Below are positions 11,195 to 23,631 of a stretch of DNA of 64,000 bases, piece by piece; position 1 is the first letter of the stretch, and every line of letters starts with the position of its first letter. The notes below the pieces were generated by a model that was given only the letters and a program-made list of their open reading frames with translations, was not told the origin of the DNA and searched no databases. The DNA is taken from contig JTDE01000729.1 in NCBI GenBank assembly GCA_014338405.1, forward strand, positions 70,303 to 134,302. Direction: 5' to 3'. Origin of the DNA: Paragonimus skrjabini miyazakii (lineage: Eukaryota; Platyhelminthes; Trematoda; Plagiorchiida; Troglotrematidae). The position numbers and the translations under genes are program-made.

Positions 11195-13621
11195 GAATGA
11201 ACAGGTTAACAGCACGACAGGCAAAACAGTCACGTGTTCGGCTGCTGTATTAGCTCAAATACAGGAATTCCTAACCAAGAGGTTACTCGCCAACGAACAT
11301 TTGCAAACGCCTAGTACCATCTACATTCGCTTTGTTACCTAAAAAAGTTTTCCCACAACTACCAGTTCGACGAGATCATCCCGCTAGCAAGTTCAACACA
11401 GGCTATGATATGTTTTTAGCTTAGGTTTATCCTGGATCTCAAATACCTTTTTAAAATCTACCAGGAGAGTAATTCGACTCGAGGTCAAACATGATTCATA
11501 TGTCTAATTAAGTAACCCAAATTGGAAACTTTCTGGTTATCCGTAAAGCCTCATTGATCAAACAGATAAATTAGCTCCGTAGGCGCAAAAATTATTTGCC
11601 CGGGCTTCACTCTATGACTGGTAGTGGAATGTTAGGCAAAGGACTGTCGAAATGTATTATAAAATAATCATAAGTTTAGGACACCAGTGATCGTATTATG
11701 TATATACAATGGTGCATCGATGACAGCAAGTGGAATGTGGCTACACAGTAAAGTCGCATAGCAAATGTCAAACTTAGTATACAACAGGTGAGCATGGTCG
11801 TAATGAGTTCGATCAGAAACGGAGTTGTCAAGAGGAAAAGCGTTAGCTGAACTGACGTGACCGTACGGTCTTACTTGATATTCGCGCGTTGCATCAAAAA
11901 AGGCAAGTTTTGAAAATTAATTCCTGTTTGTCGTTTAACAGGGACTGCTGAAATTTGTAGAGGGTTGGTTGATTGCATTGTGTTGAGTTGTGCGTTACAA
12001 CCTGTGCTTTTGCTGTGGCAGTATTCGTGGTCAACAGTCATGTCAACTAGTGAACAATGTAATGTATGAGTGACACCGATACAAGCGTTGTTGACAGAAC
12101 TGGAATCTCTGATCATGTCAGGCGTTGACTACCAGCAGCTGTCGAGCGCTGATCAATCAAGTACAGCTGTTTTTGTTGTTCACGTTATCCGCTGAAATGT
12201 GGGGCGAAAGGTTATCAATGTCGAACCACGTCATAATGTCACATACATGTCAGGGTGGTGGTTAACCAGGACGCTTGCATTATAAGGTTGACAAATTCAT
12301 CATCGGACTCGATTCGACAAATACGTAAAACTTGCAAGGGTGGTTTTAACACGATAATCCGAGTGACTGAAGAGTAAATAGTCACTTTCGAACGGGTTAT
12401 TCAAGTCGTTAAAGTAGCAAGCATCTGACGCAACCATCTATCTGTAAAGTTGCATGATAATCCTACCACACTTATATGTTTAGTTTACTTGTTTTTGTTA
12501 TGAAACTGGTGAGAGTAAACGGAATCTCAACCATCAACAAGTTAGATTTTCCCATTGGTTTTACTAAACAAGCCACCGCAAAAATGTTTGCATGCACGGA
12601 GAGTATTGTGAACACCATCTGCACTGAATGAATGTCGTGTTCCAATCGGAGGAATGTTGAAATCCACGTTAAAGGAGATTTTCTATGCTTCCGTGCATTT
12701 GTCTCCGTGTTGAAGTGTAGTCAATTCACTTGCAGTAGTAAAAAATGCTGTTGGTACAAAAATAATAGAGTGTGAAATATAATAAAGCAATTTGAAGTTT
12801 GCATATAAAAACAGTGTACATGCAATCGAGAAACAAACACATTTCAGAAACTCTGTGACTTGTCAACATTTCCATTAGAGACTGCACACCGTTTGGTAGT
12901 TAGTCCGATGATTACGCAGTTTGGAGTTGAGAAATGGTATTAAGAATGAGTTCCTCAAGTTATCTACTGATGATAGTCACGGCAGTTTGGGCATACTTTA
13001 ACACTGGAAGAATGTTGTTTGTATTTCGGTTCGGAAGCGTCAGTGAGTGATCTCGGAGGCAGCGACTCAGACTAAGAGTAAGAAACGTTTCGGGTAATAT
13101 GGCGAATGATGTAACAGTCTGTAAAACATTATATGATTGGTTCAGATAGGTTGATAATACATGGAGGTGTCCCAGTTTTAGCAACCTTTCTGAATAAGTA
13201 AACCAGCGAATTGCCGGAGCAAATTTCAGAGCTTTACGCTGTTCTTTCTAAATCAACAGAGTATCTTGCACACAGTAATGAGATTGGACCGGATTAGGTT
13301 CCTCAATGGAGAACACGCAATCAAACGAGGATCAGGCATAAACTTCTGGAAGCCAAACTGGGTTTAACTAACATAGGCCAATCAGAACAGCAATTATCTG
13401 TGAAGTTCAGTTTTTTAAAAGGTTGTTTGTTAAGACCATATGTTTGATCATTTGTCCGAATGGCTTGAATTCAGATTGTGAAAATCAATAACGATTTTGG
13501 AGAATTTTGCACAACGTGATTGTACCAATAACAACGGGAAACGTAAATACTGTGGTTTTTCTATGAAAAAAAGACACTGTCTAATAAACGGAGATTGTGT
13601 TTGGTGCCTTTCTGACCTTAG
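11195..13621. other. no confident feature
   Basis: About 2.4 kb of unique-looking sequence. Two acceptor-like sites with long pyrimidine tracts occur near 11940 and 12019, but the following open stretches are very short. No repeat recognised. Confidence 0.3.
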
Positions 13622-13772
13622 TCGTTTTTCTGACACACTTGCAACGCATGTGACGGATGCAGTTGGCGTGCTAGAAGATTTAACTCAAGATGGAGAAGTA
13701 CAGCTCTCCAACCCGAACGGTCCTAACAACCGGGTTAACACCTCTAATTTCGTGTTAGTTTCTTCGTCTTCG
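13622..13772 (+). CDS. Exon-like segment of an unknown gene
   Basis: Acceptor-like site (CTTTCTGACCTTAG at 13621) and donor-like site (TCTTCG|GTATGC at 13773) bound 151 nt that are open in one frame. That frame enters in phase 2 and leaves in phase 0. The peptide begins RFSDTLATHVTDAVGVLEDL and ends in a Ser run. It has the balanced polar and hydrophobic composition of real coding sequence and no low-complexity bias apart from the serines. I do not recognise the protein. It could share a gene with the segments at 8834 or 17443, but the phases do not join directly. Confidence 0.45.
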
Positions 13773-15082
13773 GTATGCAGTGAGGTGACGGTGTAATGAT
13801 CGAACTAGTAGGACCAATGGCGGAAAGTGAATTAATTCGAGCCCGGTGCTAACTCCGATGAAAACGGAAATGGAAAACTGACTGCTGTAGGTACAGTTAC
13901 GACCTCATTGCAGTCTGGGTTACATGTACTTCATAGATAGCAATATGTAAAGGAGTTGGTTAGGGAATTCGAGGCAGACAGGTGTCAATCATCCCGCGCT
14001 ATCCCTGTGTTTGTGCTGCGGAGGGCTCACCCGTTTGCCAGTTGCTGGACCAATTATAGCACTGTAAATAGGACACTCTTGATTAAAACTCCTGTTGAAA
14101 CTAAGGCCCGTGTTTTTATTAACCATCCAACAAGTACGCTCTCCAACAAAAGTGGGGCTACTCTATGGAATATGTGTAAGCCAACATACAGCCCTTTTTC
14201 TAACCTGACAGATGATTGATAACAGTCACAAAACCACCCACGTTCTTCCACCGAATTCTGAACAATAAACACAAACCACATATCAACATACTTTGAAAAT
14301 CCACTCACGCTGTTGAGGTAGATTGGGCTTCTACATATTTGCAACAAGTGATCTTCACAGCTGTAATGATCTGTGGACTACACTGAATCTGAGATGAATG
14401 ACGAAAGCTCACTTACAATATATGACTTCAGCATCAACCGCTTACACAGGTGAATACATGGTTGAGGAGTAGGCAACGGCCATCAAACAGATCGGGTGGT
14501 TCTCAGAAGTTCTGATCAGTGACCACATGCTACTGATGTCCGCAAAGACCCAACGCTAGCATTCTGTGTTTAACGTTTGGCCACTGTTCCCTCACCAGCG
14601 ACACCAACCTCCATTTTTACGGACTTTATGATGCTAATCTAGAACGTTCTACTCAACGCGGCGACGAAAATATGTTCCAGTTGGGACAGACTTGCAGTGT
14701 CGCATTCTTTGTCAAAAGTGGGACCTATCAGCCCCCAAATGACATTGGTAGTCTAGACAACGTTTGAATTTCTTAGTGTGCACAAGGCTCTTGCTCTGCA
14801 GAGATGCACAGCACTATGCTGTCACTCCGTTGGACATTGTAGTGGAACTCTTAACCGTGATAGCTTGAGTACCCACTAACAAATAACAATATCTCACCGA
14901 TAGTCAATGAGAAGGTTAAATCAAATAGTTTGGATCTTTATTGGTGGGATTGGTGTACAAGCTTAATTCAGTGGCGCTCGTCCGGACCGTGTCTTGTCCT
15001 GTTCAGTTGTGTTGTGCCTTGGTCCGATCCGGGTCCAACCCCGTCACGCGGGCCTGTGTATTGACCGCACTGAATTGCATCC
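13773..15082. other. no confident feature
   Basis: Frames on both strands overlap at 13956-14347. They look repeat-derived, but I found no second copy in the window. Nothing else was recognised up to the gap. Confidence 0.3.
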
Positions 15083-15826
15083 NNNNNNNNNNNNNNNNNN
15101 NNNNNNNNNNNNNNNNNNNNNNNNNNNNNNNNNNNNNNNNNNNNNNNNNNNNNNNNNNNNNNNNNNNNNNNNNNNNNNNNNNNNNNNNNNNNNNNNNNNN
15201 NNNNNNNNNNNNNNNNNNNNNNNNNNNNNNNNNNNNNNNNNNNNNNNNNNNNNNNNNNNNNNNNNNNNNNNNNNNNNNNNNNNNNNNNNNNNNNNNNNNN
15301 NNNNNNNNNNNNNNNNNNNNNNNNNNNNNNNNNNNNNNNNNNNNNNNNNNNNNNNNNNNNNNNNNNNNNNNNNNNNNNNNNNNNNNNNNNNNNNNNNNNN
15401 NNNNNNNNNNNNNNNNNNNNNNNNNNNNNNNNNNNNNNNNNNNNNNNNNNNNNNNNNNNNNNNNNNNNNNNNNNNNNNNNNNNNNNNNNNNNNNNNNNNN
15501 NNNNNNNNNNNNNNNNNNNNNNNNNNNNNNNNNNNNNNNNNNNNNNNNNNNNNNNNNNNNNNNNNNNNNNNNNNNNNNNNNNNNNNNNNNNNNNNNNNNN
15601 NNNNNNNNNNNNNNNNNNNNNNNNNNNNNNNNNNNNNNNNNNNNNNNNNNNNNNNNNNNNNNNNNNNNNNNNNNNNNNNNNNNNNNNNNNNNNNNNNNNN
15701 NNNNNNNNNNNNNNNNNNNNNNNNNNNNNNNNNNNNNNNNNNNNNNNNNNNNNNNNNNNNNNNNNNNNNNNNNNNNNNNNNNNNNNNNNNNNNNNNNNNN
15801 NNNNNNNNNNNNNNNNNNNNNNNNNN
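15083..15826. other. Assembly gap (N run)
   Basis: 744 consecutive N. It is bordered on the right by a (GTT)n tract, a common cause of assembly breaks. Confidence 0.99.

Positions 15827-15883
<57 letters not shown>
15827..15883. repeat. (GTT)n microsatellite at gap edge
   Basis: About 18 GTT/TTG units directly after the gap; the true length is unknown because it runs into N. On the minus strand it reads (AAC)n. Any poly-Gln, poly-Val or poly-Cys reading is an artefact of the repeat. Confidence 0.95.
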
Positions 15884-15884
<1 letters not shown>

Positions 15885-16549
15885 CTTGGTTCGCTGTCTT
15901 TAGTGGTCATTTTTCGGCCATTTCCTTGTTTATAGGGCAAGACATCAATCTGGTTATGGGTGTTCGGACATTAGTTAATTCTCATTGTCACTCTGTTTGA
16001 TATGTTTCAGTTACCATTCACTGTGGAACCGCGAATTCTTGCTATTTTTGTAAAATAAAAGGATAATTCACTTTACATATAATTTAAGGCAATTCTGGGG
16101 TATATAAAACAATAGCGCAAACATTCCTTTCTACGGTCAACCGAAAGATAATGGACAGTCTCTAGAAGAATTCAGAATGTCTAGGTATAACCAGAAAGTG
16201 ATCTCCGGAAGAATCGCGACGCTTGAAAATAAATATTTTCAATAAGTTCAGTAGAATGAAAGTATCTATATCACCCACCAATCGATAACTAATTGGTTTC
16301 CATCACTTGAATACAAATATCCGTGAACAGCCTGGTCAAACTATCTGTCTAGGGTCTTACAATTCAGTCTTCTGCTTTCGAAAATTCAGTTGCTCCCAAG
16401 CTACACTTTCACTTCCGGATTTTACTCCCGGTTGCGTCAACGGCAAACAAGTAGCATGGACCACACAGGTCCCTTCAACTTCTCCAGCAGGAGTGTATAC
16501 CACTGAAAACATGCAAAGACAGTTCAGCCTATCGTGTTCGAATAGTCTG
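15884..16549. other. no confident feature
   Basis: An 85-codon + frame (16307-16564) and its antisense overlap just before the SINE-A copy. No motif, no clear splice signals. Confidence 0.3.
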
Positions 16550-16650
16550 ATATTCCTGCAGTGAGAGCGTCTACCACATTTGGACAGTATGTTTTTGTTG
16601 ATGATCCGAATCCAGCCGAAGCTCAAATTTTTCACAGTTCGGTCTTTTCT
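16550..16650 (+). mobile_element. SINE-A copy, tRNA-derived, decayed
   Basis: Aligns with the 40310-40420 copy. Traces of the A-box region (GAGAGCGTCTACC) are followed by a B-box region (GATCCGAATCCAGCC) and the shared post-B-box block GAAGCTCAAATTTTTCACAG, which corresponds to GAGGCCCTGATTTTTCACAA at 40 kb. Too decayed to be transcribed from its own promoter with confidence. Confidence 0.6.
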
Positions 16651-17442
16651 ATCAAACTACCTATTAATAGCAGAATTTAAGTAGTCATCCAAGCATCATG
16701 TTTTCGTTTTACATTCAACATTAGCTGCACTCGATCCATTGATATCCGAGCATTTATACCCTAACAACACATTCATTTAAGACCTATATTTGTTCATGTA
16801 ACCGTTTTCTTGTTGTCGAAATCGTCGTTCAGGCAAAGAAGAAGTAGGTGCTACAAGATAAACATGGTTTTTCATGGATATCAAAGATAAACTCAGTAGC
16901 TGAGATAGCAAAAACAGTTTCACATCCCTCTGTCAATACTATCTAACACAACGGACTAAAGATATCGGTCTCGAATTTACCTGTTAGTACTCCACGTAGA
17001 TAACTTGATGGTTAGGCGAGAACCAGACGCTGAAACGATTCATACTAAGGATTGAACGAAATTGAAAAGCAGTTTGTTAACAGAAATATGGTCATTGATG
17101 CATTCTGACATATGGAAAGTGCTGCATTAAAAAAACCCAACAGGACTCATTCCAAAACAAGACTGGTAAGGTGGAGACACCAATGAAAGGGGAAGATGAC
17201 TATCAAGCACATAGCTTCAAAATACTATTTGAAATGCTCGTCGTCAGAGAGGTGTTCAGTGGGAAGTGCTTCAAGTTAGGCATTGCCTATTGTATCTATT
17301 TATGACATATTTGTGTCCTGAACTTAACATCGTTTGGATGTCACACTGTTCAAGCACATTCGTCAACGTCTTGATTTTTGACTTGACCAGTTACATGTCC
17401 AACTTAATGTGTAAATTGCCTTGACAGGCCTTGTTTTTTTAG
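16651..17442. other. no recognised feature
   Basis: AT-rich, no long frames, no repeat recognised. Confidence 0.3.
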
Positions 17443-17800
17443 ATTGTTTGTACACACTGAGTGGGTGTGGCACATATTCGCTCCGGGTTACAAACTACGC
17501 TCTCAGGCTGTGGTCGTTCCCGTTTTATCACCTCTGACAATTAGAGTAAATATCAGCTTTGAACATGCAGCATCGTGTTACGAATTGCAGTTTCCACAGT
17601 GCCCGGCAGCGTATCAGAACCAAAGCGGTGAAGAGGTAGACGGAAGCACTGAAGCATCTGGCACTGGAATCAGACACGTATGGATGACTTCACATGCGAA
17701 CTACTCGTTCTGTCCGACCGAGCCATGTTCACAAACTGTTACATCTAGTCGTATGGCGAAAAGGTTGGATGGTTTTGTTTGCTATCCTAGGTCAAAGTAA
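17443..17800 (+). CDS. Exon-like segment of an unknown gene
   Basis: Starts right after a good acceptor (CCTTGTTTTTTTAG at 17442) and stays open in phase 2 for about 118 codons to a stop at 17800. Donor-like sites inside it, CAC|GTATGG near 17678 and AAAAG|GTTGGA near 17763, could end the exon earlier. The peptide includes RVNISFEHAASCYELQF and several Cys and N-X-S/T sequons, which would suit a secreted or membrane ectodomain, but no family was recognised. Shorter overlapping frames exist, so coding status is uncertain. Confidence 0.35.
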
Positions 17801-18766
17801 CCATGAAATTAGCCAGTTTATCTTAACCTGTGATCGGGGCTTCACCCAGTTGTGTGCGTGCGAGTGGCAATTGGGTTTATTTGTTCACTACCTTTGCTGG
17901 ATGAACGTCGTCAAAATTCGTCCGACAGGACGGTAATAAGATTTCCCGGTTCACATAGTGACACGCGTCACTGTCTAGTTCTGGTTTAGTTCTGCTGAGT
18001 GTTGTTTACAAACCAACACATCCAGCTGTGCCGAACAATATAAGGCGGTGCTTACTGGAACCGGTATTCTGAACATTCGTCAGAGGAACCAGGTTTGTCC
18101 AATGAGATGCAGACGGTACATAAGTTGACGCCTCATGCTATGTTACTGGTGACAGAACTCCCGAATGCCCACAGTCACACTGATTACACTAAGTTCGTTA
18201 TGATCCGACAGTTTCTGGCAATGATAACAATGCGTCTACGGACACAGTTATATCGTGTACCTGGTGATTCTTCAAAGTGAAAGCTACGCGCTATTCAGCA
18301 AAGTACAACCAAATGGTTTTTCGCTGTGAAGATGTGTAATTTTAGATGATCGTTTATCAGATTAAAGCAAGTAAGTAAATTCAGGTATACCAGCTGAAAC
18401 TGCCTGTTTTACCATCGTTGGTAATCATTGTCCACTTGGTTGTCATGTGTTTGAAATGTACGATCAATGTTCAAAAGTGCCAGTCGTCTTCCGTCCTTAA
18501 TTATCACTCCCCAGATTCTTTTGCATTAAGCGCTGGCTGTCCTTATTGGGTGCAGGTGTAGAGTTTTCATTATTTTGTACTTCATTTTGCCAACATTGCG
18601 TAACTGCTGCATCAGACCATATTGTACATTTCTGTTTGACTTAAGTAAAAACAACAACAAACCACGTTTTCGAATAAACTCTTCTACACGTGCTTGCTGG
18701 TTCTTCCTACGACGCCAGTGGTTACCATCCAGTTTAAATCATCCTATTTTTTGGATTAACTTTCAG
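17801..18766. other. no recognised feature
   Basis: Short frames only; no repeat or splice-bounded exon recognised. Confidence 0.3.
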
Positions 18767-18855
18767 CTCTGTTACGTCGCATCCCCAGCTACGCTTGGAA
18801 CAATCCAAATACTTTCCAGCATCATTGGACGCCTCACGAACATCGTCAGTCTTTG
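18767..18855 (+). CDS. Exon-like 89-nt segment
   Basis: Acceptor with a pyrimidine-rich approach (TTTTTTGGATTAACTTTCAG) and donor CTTTG|GTAAAT bound 89 nt that contain no stop in any forward frame. Entered in phase 1 it encodes LLRRIPSYAWNNPNTFQHHW and leaves in phase 0; entered in phase 2 it gives a different polar peptide. The correct frame cannot be chosen without neighbours. Product unknown. Confidence 0.35.
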
Positions 18856-20719
18856 GTAAATCCAGACCTTGACTCCATTCGTTATTTTTGTATCAAAAAC
18901 TATTGTAGTTCACACATTTGTTTCACTACACAGGCACAACATGTAGGGGTAGCCGTCGCAGGAGAGATCAAACCCAGAGACCTAATAATAACATAGGGCT
19001 TAGAATGAGTTCAGGCAGAACAGAACACGAAAGAGATGCTCAGAATAAATCAGCAAACTGCTCCCTCTGACTGTCCTGTTGTCACGTAGATTTTGGGAAG
19101 GTGACACAACTGGTTTATTCATCTATTGCGAACGAATAACTGTCACCTCCATATGTTTACCTGGACCAGTAATCAATGTCTGGTTACCTTAAGCTGGCTC
19201 ATTCCACGACTGCTTTGAACGATGAACGCAAAAAGCTAACCGTTTTTCTCGGAACAGTTAGTCGTCACAGTCTGTGGGCGTGACTTAGGCGAACGGGGCG
19301 GACAGCCAACCGGAAATGAAAAATTTTCTGAATGGTAAGTGCAGTTCCGCTCCATTCCACTCGATGACTGACTGACTGTCCATCAACCGGGTTAGTGACT
19401 GTTTGGTTCAGGCTGAATTGGAGGCTGATGTCTGATTTTCTCCTTCCTGTAATTGGGATACTCCCGACAGTAGCGAAGTCGGTATCTGCTATGAGGTTAA
19501 CAATTGTTCAGCTTTGTTTTATAGCGCATCGAAAAGTGATTAGGTCAAGTAAGCCAACAGAACTGGTCTTTGTCGGGAGAAACTACTCCAGTTTATTACT
19601 TCACTAAGTGCTGTTATTTGATAACTTTGTATGAAATCACCTTTAAACAGTGCTTATACAGATACCCCAATCATCTAGATGTTCAGTGAACCAAGGCGGC
19701 CTCAGTTTACTCTTACCCAAATTCCGCATCCAATTAATTCCGGAGGAATGTACAAAAGCAATCTTAATTACAGATCACTGATAACGGATTAATTGAGAAG
19801 TGTCCAGCACGTCGATCATCGGTTGGACTATCGGTCAGCCCAAAAAGTTCAGGCCCAATGAGCCATAGATGGGAGGTCACGGCCACTTTATCCTCTCAAG
19901 TTATTCTTCCAACAGGATTGTAGTATGAATGCTCAAAGACCGAGTTTAACTGAGATGAATGGAGTCAGATGATGTAATGATTTACACGTGGATATGACGA
20001 CAGTTTGCACCACGAATCGGCGTGGTTCAGTTACCAGACGTGGGTCTATTACTTCCTAATACAATCTATCAGCCGGAAAGTTCATCTTGACTAGAAATCC
20101 GCCTGTTGATTGAGTATCTAAAGGCTCAACTCCCCAGCATTAGTTCGGATAGCATTGACTTGTTGGATGATGTAGCTGTATTAATCGATACAGAAAAACC
20201 TATCGCTATCAGAAAAAAATAAGTGTCAAATAACACGTTCGCGCCACTGGTCTCATGTAGCTCACTAAGCATATGTAGCTACAGTTTCACCACTTTCATT
20301 TAACTGGATAGATGTAGAGCATAGTCCTAGATATTTGACTACTTTCCGGAAGGATTAATTGTAACTGTGGTGACGCAACTCAACCGGGTGCTTTGGCTAA
20401 GTGAACAAGTTTTCAAACTTTTGAATATGACAATAAAAATGTGAACATTCTAGTCGTCTTTTGCCGAATATTCCATAGATGTAAAGCGTTCTATGCGGAC
20501 GGAAAGGAGTGAGCACTACTGAAAGCTCATAACATTCTAACGACTGAAGCAATATTTCGTCCCGACTCAAAACATTCTGAGTGCAATGACTTGTACACTC
20601 CTCACGGTCCACCACAGCTTTCACATTGACACAAATTTTCAGCAGACTGCCTTCGAAAGAAAGCACTGGACCGGAATTCCCCCCTGTTAGATCTCGGTTA
20701 TTTCATAAAGACTGGTCGG
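18856..20719. other. no confident feature
   Basis: Unique-looking sequence. A SINE-B tail-like block (GACTGCCTTCGAAAGAAAGC, minus orientation) lies at about 20643-20690. Otherwise only short frames. Confidence 0.3.
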
Positions 20720-20850
20720 AGTTCAACACCTGGTTCTAAGAATGTACGTATTACTGACAAACGGAAACATGAGTTAAACCTGAGTCTTCTTTTCGAGTGA
20801 GGCTGGTTGGAAAGTTTAAGGTTGCAATCAGTTGTGAGTGATGTTCAAGT
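20720..20850 (+). mobile_element. SINE-B copy, head decayed, tail present
   Basis: Colinear with 3045-3185. GGTCGGAGTTCAACACC stands in the place of the B-box region, then come GAGTCTTCTTTTCGAGTGAG, GGCTGGTTGGAAAG and GCAATCAGTTGTGAGTGATG. The tail agrees closely with the copy at 62215-62290. No target duplication recognised. Confidence 0.55.
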
Positions 20851-21480
20851 TACACCAGCCAAAATCCCTTACTGCTTATCAGTAATTTCGATGCTTGTCA
20901 CTGAGTTCGAACTCGTTCCACGAGTAGCCATAGCGACAGGCCAAGTGAGAGGCTATGATGATACGATTGAGTCCAGATACATGTTGATGCTCCTCTGTTA
21001 TTTTTAAAGAACGACTTAGTCTAAGCCCCCCTTTTAATGTCATCAAAATCAAGAGTCTGTCATTTTGCCCCTCGTAGGACGATGCAGTCCTGTCTGTCAA
21101 GTGTGGATTTGGCTTGGTTGTTCGCACTTGATGCCGAACGGTCACGCGCAAAACCTCCGCAGCGAAATCATTTTTTATGAGACGAATTTACGTAAGGGAC
21201 ACACGATAAGTTAGGACAAACCACTTCGACCTGGCAGGCGTCGTGACTCACCAGACAGGCACGTCCAAATTATGCTTTTCGCTGATTGGTTAATTCGTCA
21301 ATTGGGCCACATGCTGAAATGTTTTCGATTGGTTGGCTATTAAAACCCGATCAAATACAGATTGTCTCATCTAACTGTAATGCCAGCGATTCAGTCGACT
21401 ACAGTCGGAGGCGGACCTCGCCATTGCCTACGCAAGGTCACCCGGTGGAATATTTAAATGCGAAAGTAGGCGGTCTGTAG
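20851..21480. other. no recognised feature
   Basis: Short frames on both strands, no repeat recognised. Confidence 0.3.
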
Positions 21481-21628
21481 CTGTCTGACTTTGGTCGCCG
21501 GTGGGTGGTGTTCCTGTCGGGCACGATGTTGATCTTCGTCCAAGGCCTGTCTGGAGTTGTTACACCGGTTAATGTGAAACCTTTTGATACAGTACTTTCA
21601 GTTAAATACCTCCTATTCTATTTAAAAG
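21481..21628 (+). CDS. Exon-like segment encoding a probable membrane segment
   Basis: The frame from 21481 reads LSDFGRRWVVFLSGTMLIFV followed by QGLSGVVTPVNVKPF and ends at a strong donor, AAAAG|GTAAGT at 21629 (phase 1). An ATG lies in frame at 21526. The stretch WVVFLSGTMLIFVQGL is hydrophobic and preceded by two Arg, as in the first transmembrane helix of many transporters. Some MFS transporters have a similar R-R-W-[LV]-V start, but that resemblance is only suggestive. The 5' limit is uncertain: the upstream AG (CTGTAG at 21480) has a poor pyrimidine tract, so this could also be a first exon. Confidence 0.4.
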
Positions 21629-23570
21629 GTAAGTAATATAGTAGTGTGTACAATTCACCTTTTGCCTCATTAGATTGGTGAAATCTTTTTATATGATTAT
21701 CATAGTGTTATCCTGCCATGTTTTATTTCCTCCAATGCGTTTGACTGGTGCGGTTAAACCACACACTATCGTCGAGTATAGATCGCTTAACAATGGGTTA
21801 TTTAGTATGGATATCACTAATATACTACTTCATTTCCTGAAGTTGGCGTCGTTCTTCGTAATGGAATTTAGATTCGCCGTTTTGTTTAGTCATTTACTCC
21901 GTTAGAAGTAAGGCACACACTGGGTCATACAACAGATAGCTTGGCTTCCAGCTTTTGCATCACAGATTTCTCGAGAGAAATTGTGGTCAGCGGAGGTCTA
22001 ATTTCCAGACAATTGATAGTCACCGTCTTTAACAATGAGATTGTATTGAACGGTGGTGTGTGTAATATCGTATAGCACAACGTGTCGTTGATGGTTTGTC
22101 AGTAGCGTTCATCAGGGTTTCGAGTGCGGTGCGTTAGGTATTGACCCAGTTGTCAGTTTATACAGATTGAGGCCGCATGTACCAGAGACCGAAATCGTAT
22201 TCCTGTTTCCAGCTGTTTACAGACCTGCACACAAACTGTGCCGTCACTGCCTGAACTCCCCGGTAGAGATAATCGCATACTGTTGCTATCTTGACTATAT
22301 GAATTGGCGACCCACTATGACAGTGCGAGAATCGTCTTCAGCACAAAGCTGTGTCCACGTCGGGACGTGGTCGAATGCCCATACTGTCCATTTTTCGCCT
22401 CTGTCAACACGGCCAGCTAATCTCAGTAGGTTTTCACCCGCGTTTTGGGTACGTATCGGTTAGTCCTCTGTCAGACTCATTAGCGCCTTGGAACGTAGGC
22501 TCGGCTTGGTATTGCACGTGAGGCTTGTGTGGGATTCAAGGTTGATTGTGCGTTCTTATAGCTACGATTAGGGGAATGAATTAGTCTTAACGACGGACCT
22601 GTATACGATGCGTCCGCACAAACGATCCACACGATAAGGCAAGTAATATCGACCTCGGTGACGACACGAAGCACTGAGGTATAAATGTTCACATCGAAGG
22701 AGACGATGCATACTATCGGCTACTAGCTAGAGTAAATTTCAGTATTAAATATCATACCATAAAGGTCACTTCTTTGGGCAGGTAGTAGTCAAACTGATCA
22801 GTCAGAAGTGGATAAGTAAACCGTTTCCGATTGAAAGTTTCACACTTACAATGCCCAGAACGTTTTTTGTCCGTCGTCACATTTGTTCTTGAGAAGCATT
22901 AAAACTTCAGCCGTTTACCTGATAAAGTCATAGTGGCAGCTACCTTGCCTGCAAAATTTTCCGTCATACTTTTTCAAAATTGTCATGATTTCATGGGATG
23001 GATGACCCTCAAATTATCCATAAATTATACTTCGAGTAGATCTACAAAAAGCCCCTCGTCTTTTTGCATCTAGCACAAAGGGCGTCGAGTGCTGTTATTA
23101 TTCCATGAATTGGTTCATAAGTCGCAAGCAATTGTTGTATCAACCTGCTGCATGAGACTAGTGTCGCGCTCGGTTTGGTCAAATTTTCCACCTGGAACCT
23201 GAGATGCAGTTACGTCCTTACGATGCTTACTAAAAATTATTCCGGTCAAATCAGTGTCGTTTGAGTGGACGTATCCAACTGATTCACTCGATTAGAGCAT
23301 ACTATACTCGTAAGATACCTATTACAACAAAACAAACCAGTAACGACCTACACGTTAACATAGCGAGCACGAACCAAGACAGTTTGATCGCAACAAGCCA
23401 TGAGATGTAGGGGTTTTTCTGCCAGCGGTTTTCAAAGGCAGCATGTGAAACGTAAAATACGTTACTTGCTACTACGACACTTCCTAATGATAATAGTTAT
23501 ACTCAATCGATGAATTGATTACTGTTATGCGAATATCGCTCACTATCGTGAGCAGATTTGCGTACGATGT

Positions 23571-23572
<2 letters not shown>
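21629..23572. other. no confident feature
   Basis: A 76-codon + frame at 21675-21905 follows a good acceptor (CCTTTTGCCTCATTAG), but its phase does not fit the upstream exon-like segment. Not called. Confidence 0.3.

Positions 23573-23629
<57 letters not shown>
23573..23629. repeat. (TA)n microsatellite
   Basis: About 57 bp of perfect TA alternation, the longest simple repeat in the window. Confidence 0.95.

Positions 23630-23631
<2 letters not shown>

Noticed and set aside
13956..14347. Overlapping sense and antisense frames of 87 and 97 codons
   Set aside because: No motif or splice boundary, and sense and antisense are equally open.
14941..15940. Long frames with poly-Val, poly-Cys or poly-Gln runs (about 300 codons each)
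   Set aside because: They exist only because N is read as coding and because (GTT)n is open in every frame.
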